Shown one piece after another: positions 1 to 6,218 of a stretch of 7,487 bases of DNA. The notes under the pieces are model-generated. The model was not told where the DNA came from. It ran no database searches and saw only the letters and a program-made list of their open reading frames with translations. The stretch lies in assembly GCA_947474205.1 (NCBI GenBank), contig CANJIC010000093.1, forward strand, positions 1-7,487. The letters run 5' to 3'. This DNA is from Planctomycetaceae bacterium. Lineage in GTDB: Bacteria > Planctomycetota > Phycisphaerae > Phycisphaerales > SM1A02. Numbering within the stretch: the stretch's first letter is position 1; each line of letters starts with the position of its first letter. The translations under genes were made by a program, and so were the position numbers.

Positions 1-629
1 AACAACGCGTGGTTGCACACCAAAATATCCGCGTTCTCCATGCGTCGCCGCGCCGATTGATAGAAGCACTTGTCATACGTTGGACAACGCTTGCCCATGC
101 AATTGTGCGTGTCGCTTTGCACCTGCTCCCAAATAGATTCTGGCCGAAGCACCGGTAGCGACGACAAAGTTCCATCACGCGTGTTGGTGGCCCAATCTTC
201 AACGGCATGCAAAAGATGGCGCTCATTCTCGTCTGGAAAGAGTCGCTCTTGACGCTCACTGGCCAAACGCAAGCGGCGCAAACTAACGTAATTTCCGCGG
301 CCTTTGGCTAAAACCGCGCTGAACTCATGGCTGGATGCGGCGCGCAACAAGGGCAAGTCCTTGTCAATTAATTGCTCCTGCAAACTAATGGTGTTGGTGG
401 AAATAATTACGCGCTCCTTGGCCTCCACGGCGCGCGCGATGGCTGGAATGAGATAGGCGAAACTTTTTCCAACGCCTGTTCCAGCCTCCACCAAAAGTCG
501 TCCGCGCTTGGCTAAGGTTTCCTCAACCAGTTTCGCCATTTCCACTTGCTGCGGACGCATTTCAAAACCAACCAAGCGCCGCGCTAGCGGACCGTCCTCA
601 CACAACATGGATTCAGCGTGCAATGTCAT
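1..629 (-). CDS. DinG/XPD-family ATP-dependent DNA helicase, N-terminal part (cut by the window edge)
   Basis: Translating the minus strand from an ATG at 629 gives 209 codons that stay open to the left edge, so the C-terminal part lies outside the window. Walker A is clear at residues 47-56 (VEAGTGVGKS), preceded by the Q-motif-like FEMRPQQVEMA (22-32). Motif Ia follows as IISTNTISLQEQL (75-87), then KGRGNYVSLRRL (109-120). A cysteine cluster, C177, C182 and C188, has the x4/x5 spacing of the iron-sulfur domain of DinG and XPD, and NADILVCNHALL begins the stretch leading to the missing DEAH box. The family consists of SF2 5'-3' DNA helicases that resolve R-loops, D-loops and other structures. 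The first of the four expected cluster cysteines is replaced by Ser116. The start is the first in-frame ATG, 9 bases after the rsmG stop; there is no good Shine-Dalgarno, so Met8 (608) is an alternative start. The family call is firm; the exact subfamily (DinG or YoaA type) is not. Confidence 0.9.
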   Translation of the reverse strand, partial: MTLHAESMLCEDGPLARRLVGFEMRPQQVEMAKLVEETLAKRGRLLVEAGTGVGKSFAYLIPAIARAVEAKERVIISTNTISLQEQLIDKDLPLLRAASSHEFSAVLAKGRGNYVSLRRLRLASERQERLFPDENERHLLHAVEDWATNTRDGTLSSLPVLRPESIWEQVQSDTHNCMGKRCPTYDKCFYQSARRRMENADILVCNHAL

Positions 630-638
630 TGAAAATTT

Positions 639-1391
639 CTAGCCAGGTTGCGAATCAGATTCATTGGGCTCCACAATTCCAAGTGGCTTGCGAGAAGGCA
701 GGCCTTGATCGCGCGGATACATGCGCGAAGTCTTTGCCAATTTCACCACCGCCACAATTGTTCCAGTTGGCGTGCGCGTGGTGGTGTCTACTTTAGCGTG
801 CAACAACTCAAGGGCACGCTGCGCCGCCTCTATTTCTTGCGGGGCGCGCTCGCCTTTAATGGCCAACAATACGCCGTCCACCTTCAACAACGGAACCGCC
901 AGTTCAATAATGGACGCCAATTGCCCAACCGCGCGGCACGTGACCGCGTCCATGGCCTCGCGCTCGGCGCTGCGAAACGCCGACGCGTCCTCTATGCGCG
1001 CCTGCATCACCGATACGTTTGCAAGCCCAAGCAACTGCACCGCCTCTGACAAAAATCGAGCCTTTTTGCCTGTGCTTTCAATCAAAGTGAACGACACCTG
1101 CGGCATGGCAATGGCCAGCGGAATGCCAGGCAATCCGCCGCCTGAACCAATGTCGGCCACGTTCTTGGCTTCAAGCGCCGCCAGAAAAGGCAGCAGCGTA
1201 AGACTGTCCGCAATGTGCTTCACCCACGCCTCGGCTGGATCCTTGATGGCGGTCAAATTAAATTGCTGATTCACCAACAGCAAGTGCGACAAGAATGTCG
1301 TCAACTTGTCTTGGTCGCCGTGATCGAGTTCGATCGATTGCGATTTCAACATTTCATAAAAAAGTGGCGGCGGCGCGGCGACTCTATTCAA
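639..1391 (-). CDS. rsmG: 16S rRNA (guanine-N7) methyltransferase RsmG (GidB)
   Basis: This 250-residue protein has the full RsmG signature: FNLTAIKDP...WVKHIADSL at 44-64, the SAM-binding loop ADIGSGGGLPGIPLA at 79-93, ESTGKKARFL at 105-114, CRAVGQL at 152-158, LLAIKG at 175-180 and the C-terminal YPRDQGLPSRKPL at 225-237. Family members use S-adenosylmethionine to make m7G in the 530 loop of 16S rRNA (G527 in E. coli); loss gives low-level streptomycin resistance in several bacteria. The chosen start is a TTG at 1391. It is preceded by a perfect AGGAGGT (1403-1397) five bases upstream and overlaps the rodA stop as TTGA. The next Met (residue 14, at 1352) has no ribosome site. It is longer than E. 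coli RsmG (about 207 residues), with about 13 extra residues at the N terminus and a short polar C-terminal tail. Its place inside a wall-synthesis operon, not beside mnmG/parAB, is less usual. Confidence 0.96.
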   Translation of the reverse strand: MNRVAAPPPLFYEMLKSQSIELDHGDQDKLTTFLSHLLLVNQQFNLTAIKDPAEAWVKHIADSLTLLPFLAALEAKNVADIGSGGGLPGIPLAIAMPQVSFTLIESTGKKARFLSEAVQLLGLANVSVMQARIEDASAFRSAEREAMDAVTCRAVGQLASIIELAVPLLKVDGVLLAIKGERAPQEIEAAQRALELLHAKVDTTTRTPTGTIVAVVKLAKTSRMYPRDQGLPSRKPLGIVEPNESDSQPG

Positions 1392-2563
1392 CGAACACCT
1401 CCTAGGCTTTCAAAGTTGCGTGGTTTGCGAAGTCCAAGTCCAAAAATAATTCCAGTGGCCAGCCACCCTGCCACCATGCTGGATCCACCGTAACTCACAA
1501 ATGGCAGCGTGATTCCAGTCACTGGAAAAACGCCAAGCGTCATTCCCGTGTTGATGGCGATTTGGGTAAAGACAATCGCGGCGATTCCAGTGGCGATGAG
1601 GCGCGAGAACGGGTCACGTGTTGAGAGCGCGCAAATCGCCGCGCCACCGGCGTACATCAGACCCAAACACCAAATCCCAATACCACCAAGGAATCCCCAT
1701 CGACAACAAATGACCGCGAAGATCATGTCGTTGTGCTCCTCTGGCAAATGATTATTGCGCACCAACGCCTGGGCGTGGTCGTGATCGTTGCCTGAAAATC
1801 CACCGGCGCCCGCCAAGGTCATTGCCCGATCGGCCTGAAATCCAATATCGCGCGCATAGCGGTCATCGCCGCGAAATTGCGCAAAAAGCGCGTCGACACG
1901 CTCGCGTTGGTGCGGCCGCAAAATTGGATACGTAATGGGCGCGATCAACATGACGCCAAGAATGAGCGTGGCAAGATGTCTTTTTCGTGCGCCAGCCACC
2001 AACAACATGGCGAGCACTGGTGGAATAAATAACATGGCCGTTCCCAAATCTGGCTCCACAAGAATTAAAAGAATCAACGGCATGGCAATGGCGAACGGCG
2101 CGAAAAATCCGCGCCACTTTAAAATGGACGGCGGCCGTCGCAACCAATTAGCCAACACCAATACCAACGCAAGCTTGGCAATTTCGCTGGGTTGAAATTC
2201 AAACAGTCCCACATTCAACCAACGCCGCGCTCCATTTTTTGGACGCACCAACCACTCAGGCGTGCCAGGCACCAACACCAGCAATAATAAAATGGCCGAG
2301 ATGCCATACAAGTACCACGCGCTTTTGGAGAGCAGTTTGTGACTTGGAACACAGGCCGCGGCGGCGGCAATTATTCCAAACACCGCGAACATGAGTTGCT
2401 TCTTCGCAAGCGCTGGCTCGGTGATCTCGATTGAAAAATATCCCCACACCGTCAACAACACCGCGGCGATAACCACGATCCAACCTGCGTTCATCCACAC
2501 AAGTCCGCCGCTGCCCAAGGTGCGACCGCCTGTGTATCCAAGTGGTGGTGAGACAGCACTCAT
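1388..2563 (-). CDS. rodA: RodA, SEDS-family peptidoglycan glycosyltransferase (elongasome)
   Basis: A 391-residue polytopic membrane protein with roughly ten hydrophobic segments between residues 25 and 378. SEDS hallmarks are all present: KNGARRWLNVG (109-119, with Trp115), FQPSEIAKLALVL (123-135), VEPDLGTAMLF (169-179), NHLPEEHNDMIFAV (271-284) and the C-terminal GVFPVTGITLPFVSYGGSS (344-362). RodA polymerises lipid II into glycan strands during cell elongation, paired with a class B PBP; Asp279 in HND aligns by motif with the essential SEDS aspartate. The position directly after PBP2, with an ATGA overlap, is the classic mrdA-mrdB arrangement and favours RodA over FtsW. The stretch after the aspartate reads CCRWGFLGG (286-294), where E. 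coli RodA has AEELG, so the acidic pair is absent. The N terminus has a short Gly/Pro-rich cytoplasmic lead. ATG at 2563 is the start; GAGGGTG lies about ten bases upstream as a modest ribosome site. Confidence 0.95.
   Translation of the reverse strand: MSAVSPPLGYTGGRTLGSGGLVWMNAGWIVVIAAVLLTVWGYFSIEITEPALAKKQLMFAVFGIIAAAAACVPSHKLLSKSAWYLYGISAILLLLVLVPGTPEWLVRPKNGARRWLNVGLFEFQPSEIAKLALVLVLANWLRRPPSILKWRGFFAPFAIAMPLILLILVEPDLGTAMLFIPPVLAMLLVAGARKRHLATLILGVMLIAPITYPILRPHQRERVDALFAQFRGDDRYARDIGFQADRAMTLAGAGGFSGNDHDHAQALVRNNHLPEEHNDMIFAVICCRWGFLGGIGIWCLGLMYAGGAAICALSTRDPFSRLIATGIAAIVFTQIAINTGMTLGVFPVTGITLPFVSYGGSSMVAGWLATGIIFGLGLRKPRNFESLGGVR
1397..1403 (-). promoter_or_regulatory. Strong Shine-Dalgarno deciding the TTG start of rsmG
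   Basis: On the minus strand AGGAGGT lies five bases before the TTG at 1391, inside the 3' end of rodA. It is the best ribosome site among the minus-strand genes here and supports TTG over the downstream ATG at 1352. With the TTGA stop/start overlap it suggests that rsmG can be translated by re-initiation after rodA or by independent entry. Confidence 0.8.
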
Positions 2564-4956
2564 AATTGTGTTTCACCCTCATCTTGTTCCGGATCAATCG
2601 GCATTGGATCCTGCGAAGGATAAAATGGCTCAATATGGCTCTTTTCATTCTGTTTTTTGGAATTCTTCTCGTCGCCAAAATATCCCCGGTCCAACAAGGC
2701 CCGAACAAGTTGCCCCGCGATGGGTCCAGCCGCCTTGCCACCGCTGCCACCACGCTCCACAAGAACAGCGATGGCGTACTTTGGTTTCGCGCCTTTCACG
2801 CCGGCCAATCCCACGAACCATGCGTGATCAATTCCTTTCAGTGAACGATCGGGCTTGCCATCGCCGTTGTCGTCCATTGGAAGTGGTGGCGCCTGCGCCG
2901 TTCCAGTTTTTCCGTACAGGGTAATTCCAGGAATTGAAATAATTGGTTCCTGGCTTCCATCACCATATTTAATATGGTGGCCCGTGCCATGTTTTTCTTC
3001 AACAGCTTGGCGCAATCCTTCAAGCGCGCGGCGACACGCTTCAGGTGGCATGTCTAGTTTGCCTGTTCGACGGTCTGGTGGAAGCGCGTCCTCATCGCGC
3101 ACAATATGCGCGTCGCGAATTTCTCCACCGCGCGCAAGCGTGGCGAACGCGTTGGCGGCTTGCAGCGGAGTCCACGCAATCGGTCCCTGTCCAATTCCCA
3201 TGATGATGGGCGTGAACAGATCGTGGCGCGACTCGATGTTGAGCAGTTGCTCCTCATTTGGAATCATGCCAACGCTCTCGCCACCAACACCCCGCTGCGC
3301 CGCGGGCAGCGGTCCTTGCAAACCACTTCCCAGCGTCATGCCCACGCCCAAACTTTTATACCAATCCACCAGCGGGCGCAGGCCAAATTTGTGCGCCACC
3401 GTGTAGAAGAAAATGTTGCAAGAACGGCTAATTCCAGCCTCCACATTCAACGCGCCGCCAGTTTGCGCGGTGTGATTGGTCATGCCGTATTGCGGTCGAT
3501 AAATCCAGCAACGCGCGCGATCTTTGAACTCCGGAAAATAATGTCCCTTGCATTCCACCGTTCCCGCAAGCGGAAATTTTTCGGCGCCCACCGCGCCAAC
3601 ATAGACAAGAGGTTTCACAATGGAGCCCGGCGGATAGACAGCCTCGCTGGCGCGGTTCACGCCGGGTTGCAATCGAAACAAATCGCTCGCCGACATTCCC
3701 GCGGCGTCAGGAAGCGTTGGCCAACTTCCCATTGCCAAAATTTCTCCGCTGTCCACTTCAACAATCACCGCCGCGCTTGCCAACGGCAAACCATTTGGCA
3801 ATCCATCCGCGCCACCATGGTGCCACTCTTGAACCTTGGTCAAACCAAATTCAGGATTTAAAATAGCCTGCACGCTCGCTTGCAATTCAATGTCAATGGT
3901 CAACCGTAAGTCAAGGCCATCCTTTGGTTCAACGCGTTCTTCCTTCTGTGTGTCCATGTGCTTTTGATGTTGACCTCGTTCTCCACGAAGCCAATCTTCA
4001 TACGCCGCTTCAAGTCCACGCCCACCAACCAAGTCCGGTCCTGGTCGATAGCCACCGGGATCAATTGTTCCGTCACTCTTGACAAATGGACGCCGCGCCA
4101 AATCCTCGGCCCATGTCTCCTCGCGAATTGTTCCAAGCACATGATCAAAAACTCCAACTACATGAATGTTGACGTCACCTGGGTTTCGAAGGGGTTTTGG
4201 CAGTGTTTTTCGACTCAGTCGAACATCAACTGACTCCCAAGGGTGCATGCGCCGCAAGGCATCTTCCTTGACCTCCACCGAATTTGGAAACTCGTCACTT
4301 AACTTTCTCAGCGCGAACGCGGCGATTTCAGAAACTTGTCGGGCAATGACGTGGGAAGTTTTTTGCTCGCGGATTGGTTCCGGATGAAATGAATCACCAG
4401 GATCGTGTCCCAACTTCGCGGTCAACGCCTCGCGTTGCTTGGCCCACACCGCATCGGCGCGCTTTTGAACTTGCGCGCGGATCATTTCTATTTTTTCGTC
4501 AATCTGTGCGCGCGAAATATCGCATAGCAATGCGACTTGATTCAGTATGTCATTCTTGACCTCCTCTTGTTCGAGAAGGCACAACTCCACTGTTGAATCC
4601 CGTGCCTCACGCGAAAGCCTGCCCCACAACGATCGTCCAAATTCCTTGCGCGCCTTGCGCAACGCGCGAGCACGCACCCATGAACCATCAATCATGGAGT
4701 AATTCAGCGCCACGTCATATACGGAAACATCTTCGGCAATAACGCGATCAAGTCGATCCACAATTTTTCCACGTTTTGTTGGAATCCAGTTGACTCGATC
4801 AAGTCGCTGCTCGGCTTCTTCACGAAAGTCGGCGCCATCCACAACGGTTAATTGCCACAAACGAGCGGACAACCCAGTGATGGCCAACAATGCCAAAGCC
4901 CCAAGAAATATCAATCTCTTGCGCGCTCGTGCTGTGGGACGGTCTGGGGCGGACAT
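2560..4956 (-). CDS. mrdA: Penicillin-binding protein 2 (class B transpeptidase, elongasome)
   Basis: This 798-residue protein has a short basic cytoplasmic N terminus and one membrane anchor (about 14-33). The class B N-terminal motif RGKIVDRLDRVIAED spans 62-76. Further on come HVVGVFDHVLG (265-275), GGRGLEAAYEDWLRG (311-325) and a transpeptidase domain with SIVK (445-448, nucleophile Ser445), SCN (512-514) and KTG (683-685), followed by DHAWFVG (710-716). It crosslinks peptide stems of peptidoglycan in the periplasm and is the target of beta-lactams such as mecillinam in E. coli. It is about 165 residues longer than E. coli PBP2 (633). The extra length sits mainly between 92 and 260, including a charged helical stretch (about 120-185), with a smaller part in an acidic C-terminal tail (765-798). 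Other notable features are an Asp-rich DxNxDGxxD loop at 695-703 and a cysteine pair, C469 and C483, in the region after the nucleophile. First gene of the unit; the start at 4956 precedes the anchor correctly but has a weak ribosome site. Confidence 0.95.
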   Translation of the reverse strand: MSAPDRPTARARKRLIFLGALALLAITGLSARLWQLTVVDGADFREEAEQRLDRVNWIPTKRGKIVDRLDRVIAEDVSVYDVALNYSMIDGSWVRARALRKARKEFGRSLWGRLSREARDSTVELCLLEQEEVKNDILNQVALLCDISRAQIDEKIEMIRAQVQKRADAVWAKQREALTAKLGHDPGDSFHPEPIREQKTSHVIARQVSEIAAFALRKLSDEFPNSVEVKEDALRRMHPWESVDVRLSRKTLPKPLRNPGDVNIHVVGVFDHVLGTIREETWAEDLARRPFVKSDGTIDPGGYRPGPDLVGGRGLEAAYEDWLRGERGQHQKHMDTQKEERVEPKDGLDLRLTIDIELQASVQAILNPEFGLTKVQEWHHGGADGLPNGLPLASAAVIVEVDSGEILAMGSWPTLPDAAGMSASDLFRLQPGVNRASEAVYPPGSIVKPLVYVGAVGAEKFPLAGTVECKGHYFPEFKDRARCWIYRPQYGMTNHTAQTGGALNVEAGISRSCNIFFYTVAHKFGLRPLVDWYKSLGVGMTLGSGLQGPLPAAQRGVGGESVGMIPNEEQLLNIESRHDLFTPIIMGIGQGPIAWTPLQAANAFATLARGGEIRDAHIVRDEDALPPDRRTGKLDMPPEACRRALEGLRQAVEEKHGTGHHIKYGDGSQEPIISIPGITLYGKTGTAQAPPLPMDDNGDGKPDRSLKGIDHAWFVGLAGVKGAKPKYAIAVLVERGGSGGKAAGPIAGQLVRALLDRGYFGDEKNSKKQNEKSHIEPFYPSQDPMPIDPEQDEGETQL

Positions 4957-4976
4957 GGCTCAAGCGTAACGCCTCG

Positions 4977-4993
4977 GCGGCGCGATTCGCCGC
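4977..4993. repeat. Inverted repeat, 6-base arms with 5-base spacer
   Basis: GCGGCG (4977-4982) and CGCCGC (4988-4993) are exact reverse complements around CGATT. The repeat sits 20 bases upstream of the PBP2 start codon and abuts the possible -10 hexamers. It could be a hairpin in the leader RNA of the PBP2 operon or a small operator; GC-rich sequence also makes a chance repeat plausible. Confidence 0.4.
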
Positions 4994-5027
4994 TAGTATC
5001 TTGCCCCTTCGACATTGATTTTCAAAC

Positions 5028-5034
5028 AGAGGAG
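5028..5034 (+). promoter_or_regulatory. Shine-Dalgarno deciding the ychF start
   Basis: AGAGGAG ends seven bases before the ATG at 5042. It lies inside the longer open frame that begins with TTG at 5015, which argues that the true start is the ATG at 5042 and not that TTG. Confidence 0.8.
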
Positions 5035-5041
5035 TTGCTTC

Positions 5042-6130
5042 ATGGAATGCGGAATTGTTGGTCTACCAAATGTTGGCAAGAGCACACTCTTCAACGCCCT
5101 CACCGCGGCGGGAATTGCCGCCGCCAATTATCCCTTCTGCACCATTGAGCCAAATGTTGGCGTGGTCAATGTGCCCGATGACCGGTTGCCCATCATCGCC
5201 AATAAAATTCAAAGCGAGAAAATAATTCCTGCCTCGGTCCGCATTGTGGACATTGCGGGCTTGGTGCGCGGCGCCAGCGAGGGCCAAGGTTTGGGAAACA
5301 AGTTTCTTAGCCACATTCGCGAGGTCGACGCCATTTTGCATGTGGTGCGCTGCTTTGAAGACCCCGATGTGATGCATGTGGACGGCAAGCCCGATCCAAT
5401 CCGCGACATTGAAACTATTGACACGGAGTTGGCGCTGGCTGATTTGGGCGTGGTCGAGTCCAGCCTTGAGCGTCTGCGCCGTACCGCGCGCGGCGGCGAC
5501 AAGGACGCCATTGCGCGCGTGGCCTACCTTGAAAAAGCCTTTGTTTTGCTTGCAAAAGGTGATCCTTTACGTGGTGGTGATTTCACCGCCGAGGAACGCG
5601 TCTTGGGTCGCGGGCTTGGGCTGATCACCGCCAAGCCAGTGTTGTACGTGGCCAATGTCCATGAAAATGATCTCAACGGCCAGTGCGAGATGGTGCAAAA
5701 AGTTTTGGCGCGCTCCAAAGTGGAGGGCGGCCAAGTGATTTGCGTGTGCGCTAAAATTGAAAGCGAGCTATCTGAACTTACTGAATCCGACCGCGCGGAA
5801 ATGTTGGCCAGCTTGGGAATGAATCAACCCGCGCTTGCCACCGTGGCGCGCGCGGCCTACGACTTGCTTGGCCTGCAAAGTTATTTCACGGCGGGTCCGA
5901 AAGAAATTCGTGCGTGGACCATTCACCGCGGCTTCACCGCGCCGCAAAGCGCCGGCGTTATCCATACAGATTTCGAGAAGGGTTTCATCCGCGCCGAGTG
6001 CTACTTGGTGAAGGACTTGGAGCAACTTGGCTCCGAGAAAGCCATTCGCGACGCGGGCAAGATGCGCAGCGAAGGCCGCAACTATGTCATGCAAGATGGC
6101 GATGTGGTGCACTTCCTGTTCAACGTGTAA
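5042..6130 (+). CDS. ychF: Ribosome-binding ATPase YchF (Obg family, OLA1 homologue)
   Basis: From the ATG at 5042 the protein is 362 residues, matching E. coli YchF (363), and it begins [15 protein letters not shown] as the family does. G1/Walker A is GLPNVGKST (7-15) and G3 is [19 protein letters not shown] (70-88). HVVRCF (100-105) carries the histidine conserved in the family. In the G4 position it has NVHE (205-208), where GTPases have NKxD; this difference underlies the ATP preference of YchF/OLA1. The C-terminal TGS domain (about 279-362) contains [25 protein letters not shown] and the ending [11 protein letters not shown]. Family members bind ribosomes and hydrolyse ATP, and in E. coli YchF affects stress responses and start-codon fidelity. 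It is the only plus-strand gene here, divergent from the PBP2 operon and convergent with mraY, so it is probably transcribed alone. Nothing is truncated and all key motifs are present. Confidence 0.98.
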   Translation: MECGIVGLPNVGKSTLFNALTAAGIAAANYPFCTIEPNVGVVNVPDDRLPIIANKIQSEKIIPASVRIVDIAGLVRGASEGQGLGNKFLSHIREVDAILHVVRCFEDPDVMHVDGKPDPIRDIETIDTELALADLGVVESSLERLRRTARGGDKDAIARVAYLEKAFVLLAKGDPLRGGDFTAEERVLGRGLGLITAKPVLYVANVHENDLNGQCEMVQKVLARSKVEGGQVICVCAKIESELSELTESDRAEMLASLGMNQPALATVARAAYDLLGLQSYFTAGPKEIRAWTIHRGFTAPQSAGVIHTDFEKGFIRAECYLVKDLEQLGSEKAIRDAGKMRSEGRNYVMQDGDVVHFLFNV

Positions 6131-6218
6131 AAGCCAGTTGCGAAGGCGGGCTGTCTTCGCGCCACGCGGGCGCCACGCCCAACGTCACGCTTGCACAATG
6201 CCAGTATTTTGCGGTGTT
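6131..6218. terminator. Convergent intergenic region with GC-rich hairpins, possible two-way terminator
   Basis: These 88 bases lie between the stops of ychF and mraY. Exact inverted repeats are GCGAAG/CTTCGC (6140-6145 with 6155-6160), GCGCC/GGCGC (6159-6163 with 6169-6173) and GGGCG/CGCCC (6168-6172 with 6176-6180); the last two are mutually exclusive. Plus-strand transcripts have no U-run after the stems. Minus-strand transcripts meet only a short CTTTT eight bases beyond the first stem. A terminator is expected from the gene orientation, but a classical intrinsic one is not clearly shown. Confidence 0.35.

Larger units (their letters stand above)
4957..5041. promoter_or_regulatory. Divergent intergenic region, presumed promoters for the PBP2 operon and ychF
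   Basis: These 85 bases separate two divergently read genes, so both promoters should lie here or just inside the genes. On the minus strand, TTGAAA (5025-5020) and GATACT (5000-4995) are a possible -35/-10 pair, but their spacing of 19 bases is poor. On the plus strand TAGTAT (4994-4999) could be a -10 for ychF, with no clear -35. A perfect inverted repeat lies at 4977-4993. The region's role follows from gene orientation; the individual boxes are weak guesses. Confidence 0.45.

Noticed and set aside
721..1269. Plus-strand open frame of 182 codons antisense to rsmG
   Set aside because: It is fully contained in a well-supported gene on the other strand, with no motif and no Shine-Dalgarno.
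2855..3406. Plus-strand open frame of 183 codons antisense to PBP2
   Set aside because: It is Ser/Pro-rich shadow sequence opposite the transpeptidase domain, with no supporting signals.
3106..3861. Plus-strand open frame of 251 codons antisense to the PBP2 gene
   Set aside because: It lies wholly within PBP2, has no ribosome site and encodes an Arg/His/Gln-rich low-sense sequence typical of a shadow frame in GC-rich DNA.
5015..5041. TTG start giving ychF nine extra residues
   Set aside because: The added residues are not family-like and include the Shine-Dalgarno of the ATG at 5042, which gives the normal YchF N terminus and length.
5066..5162. Exact 12-base repeat CCAAATGTTGGC twice in ychF
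   Set aside because: Both copies encode the conserved Pro-Asn-Val-Gly of G1 and of the EPNVGVV motif, so protein sequence and codon preference explain them.
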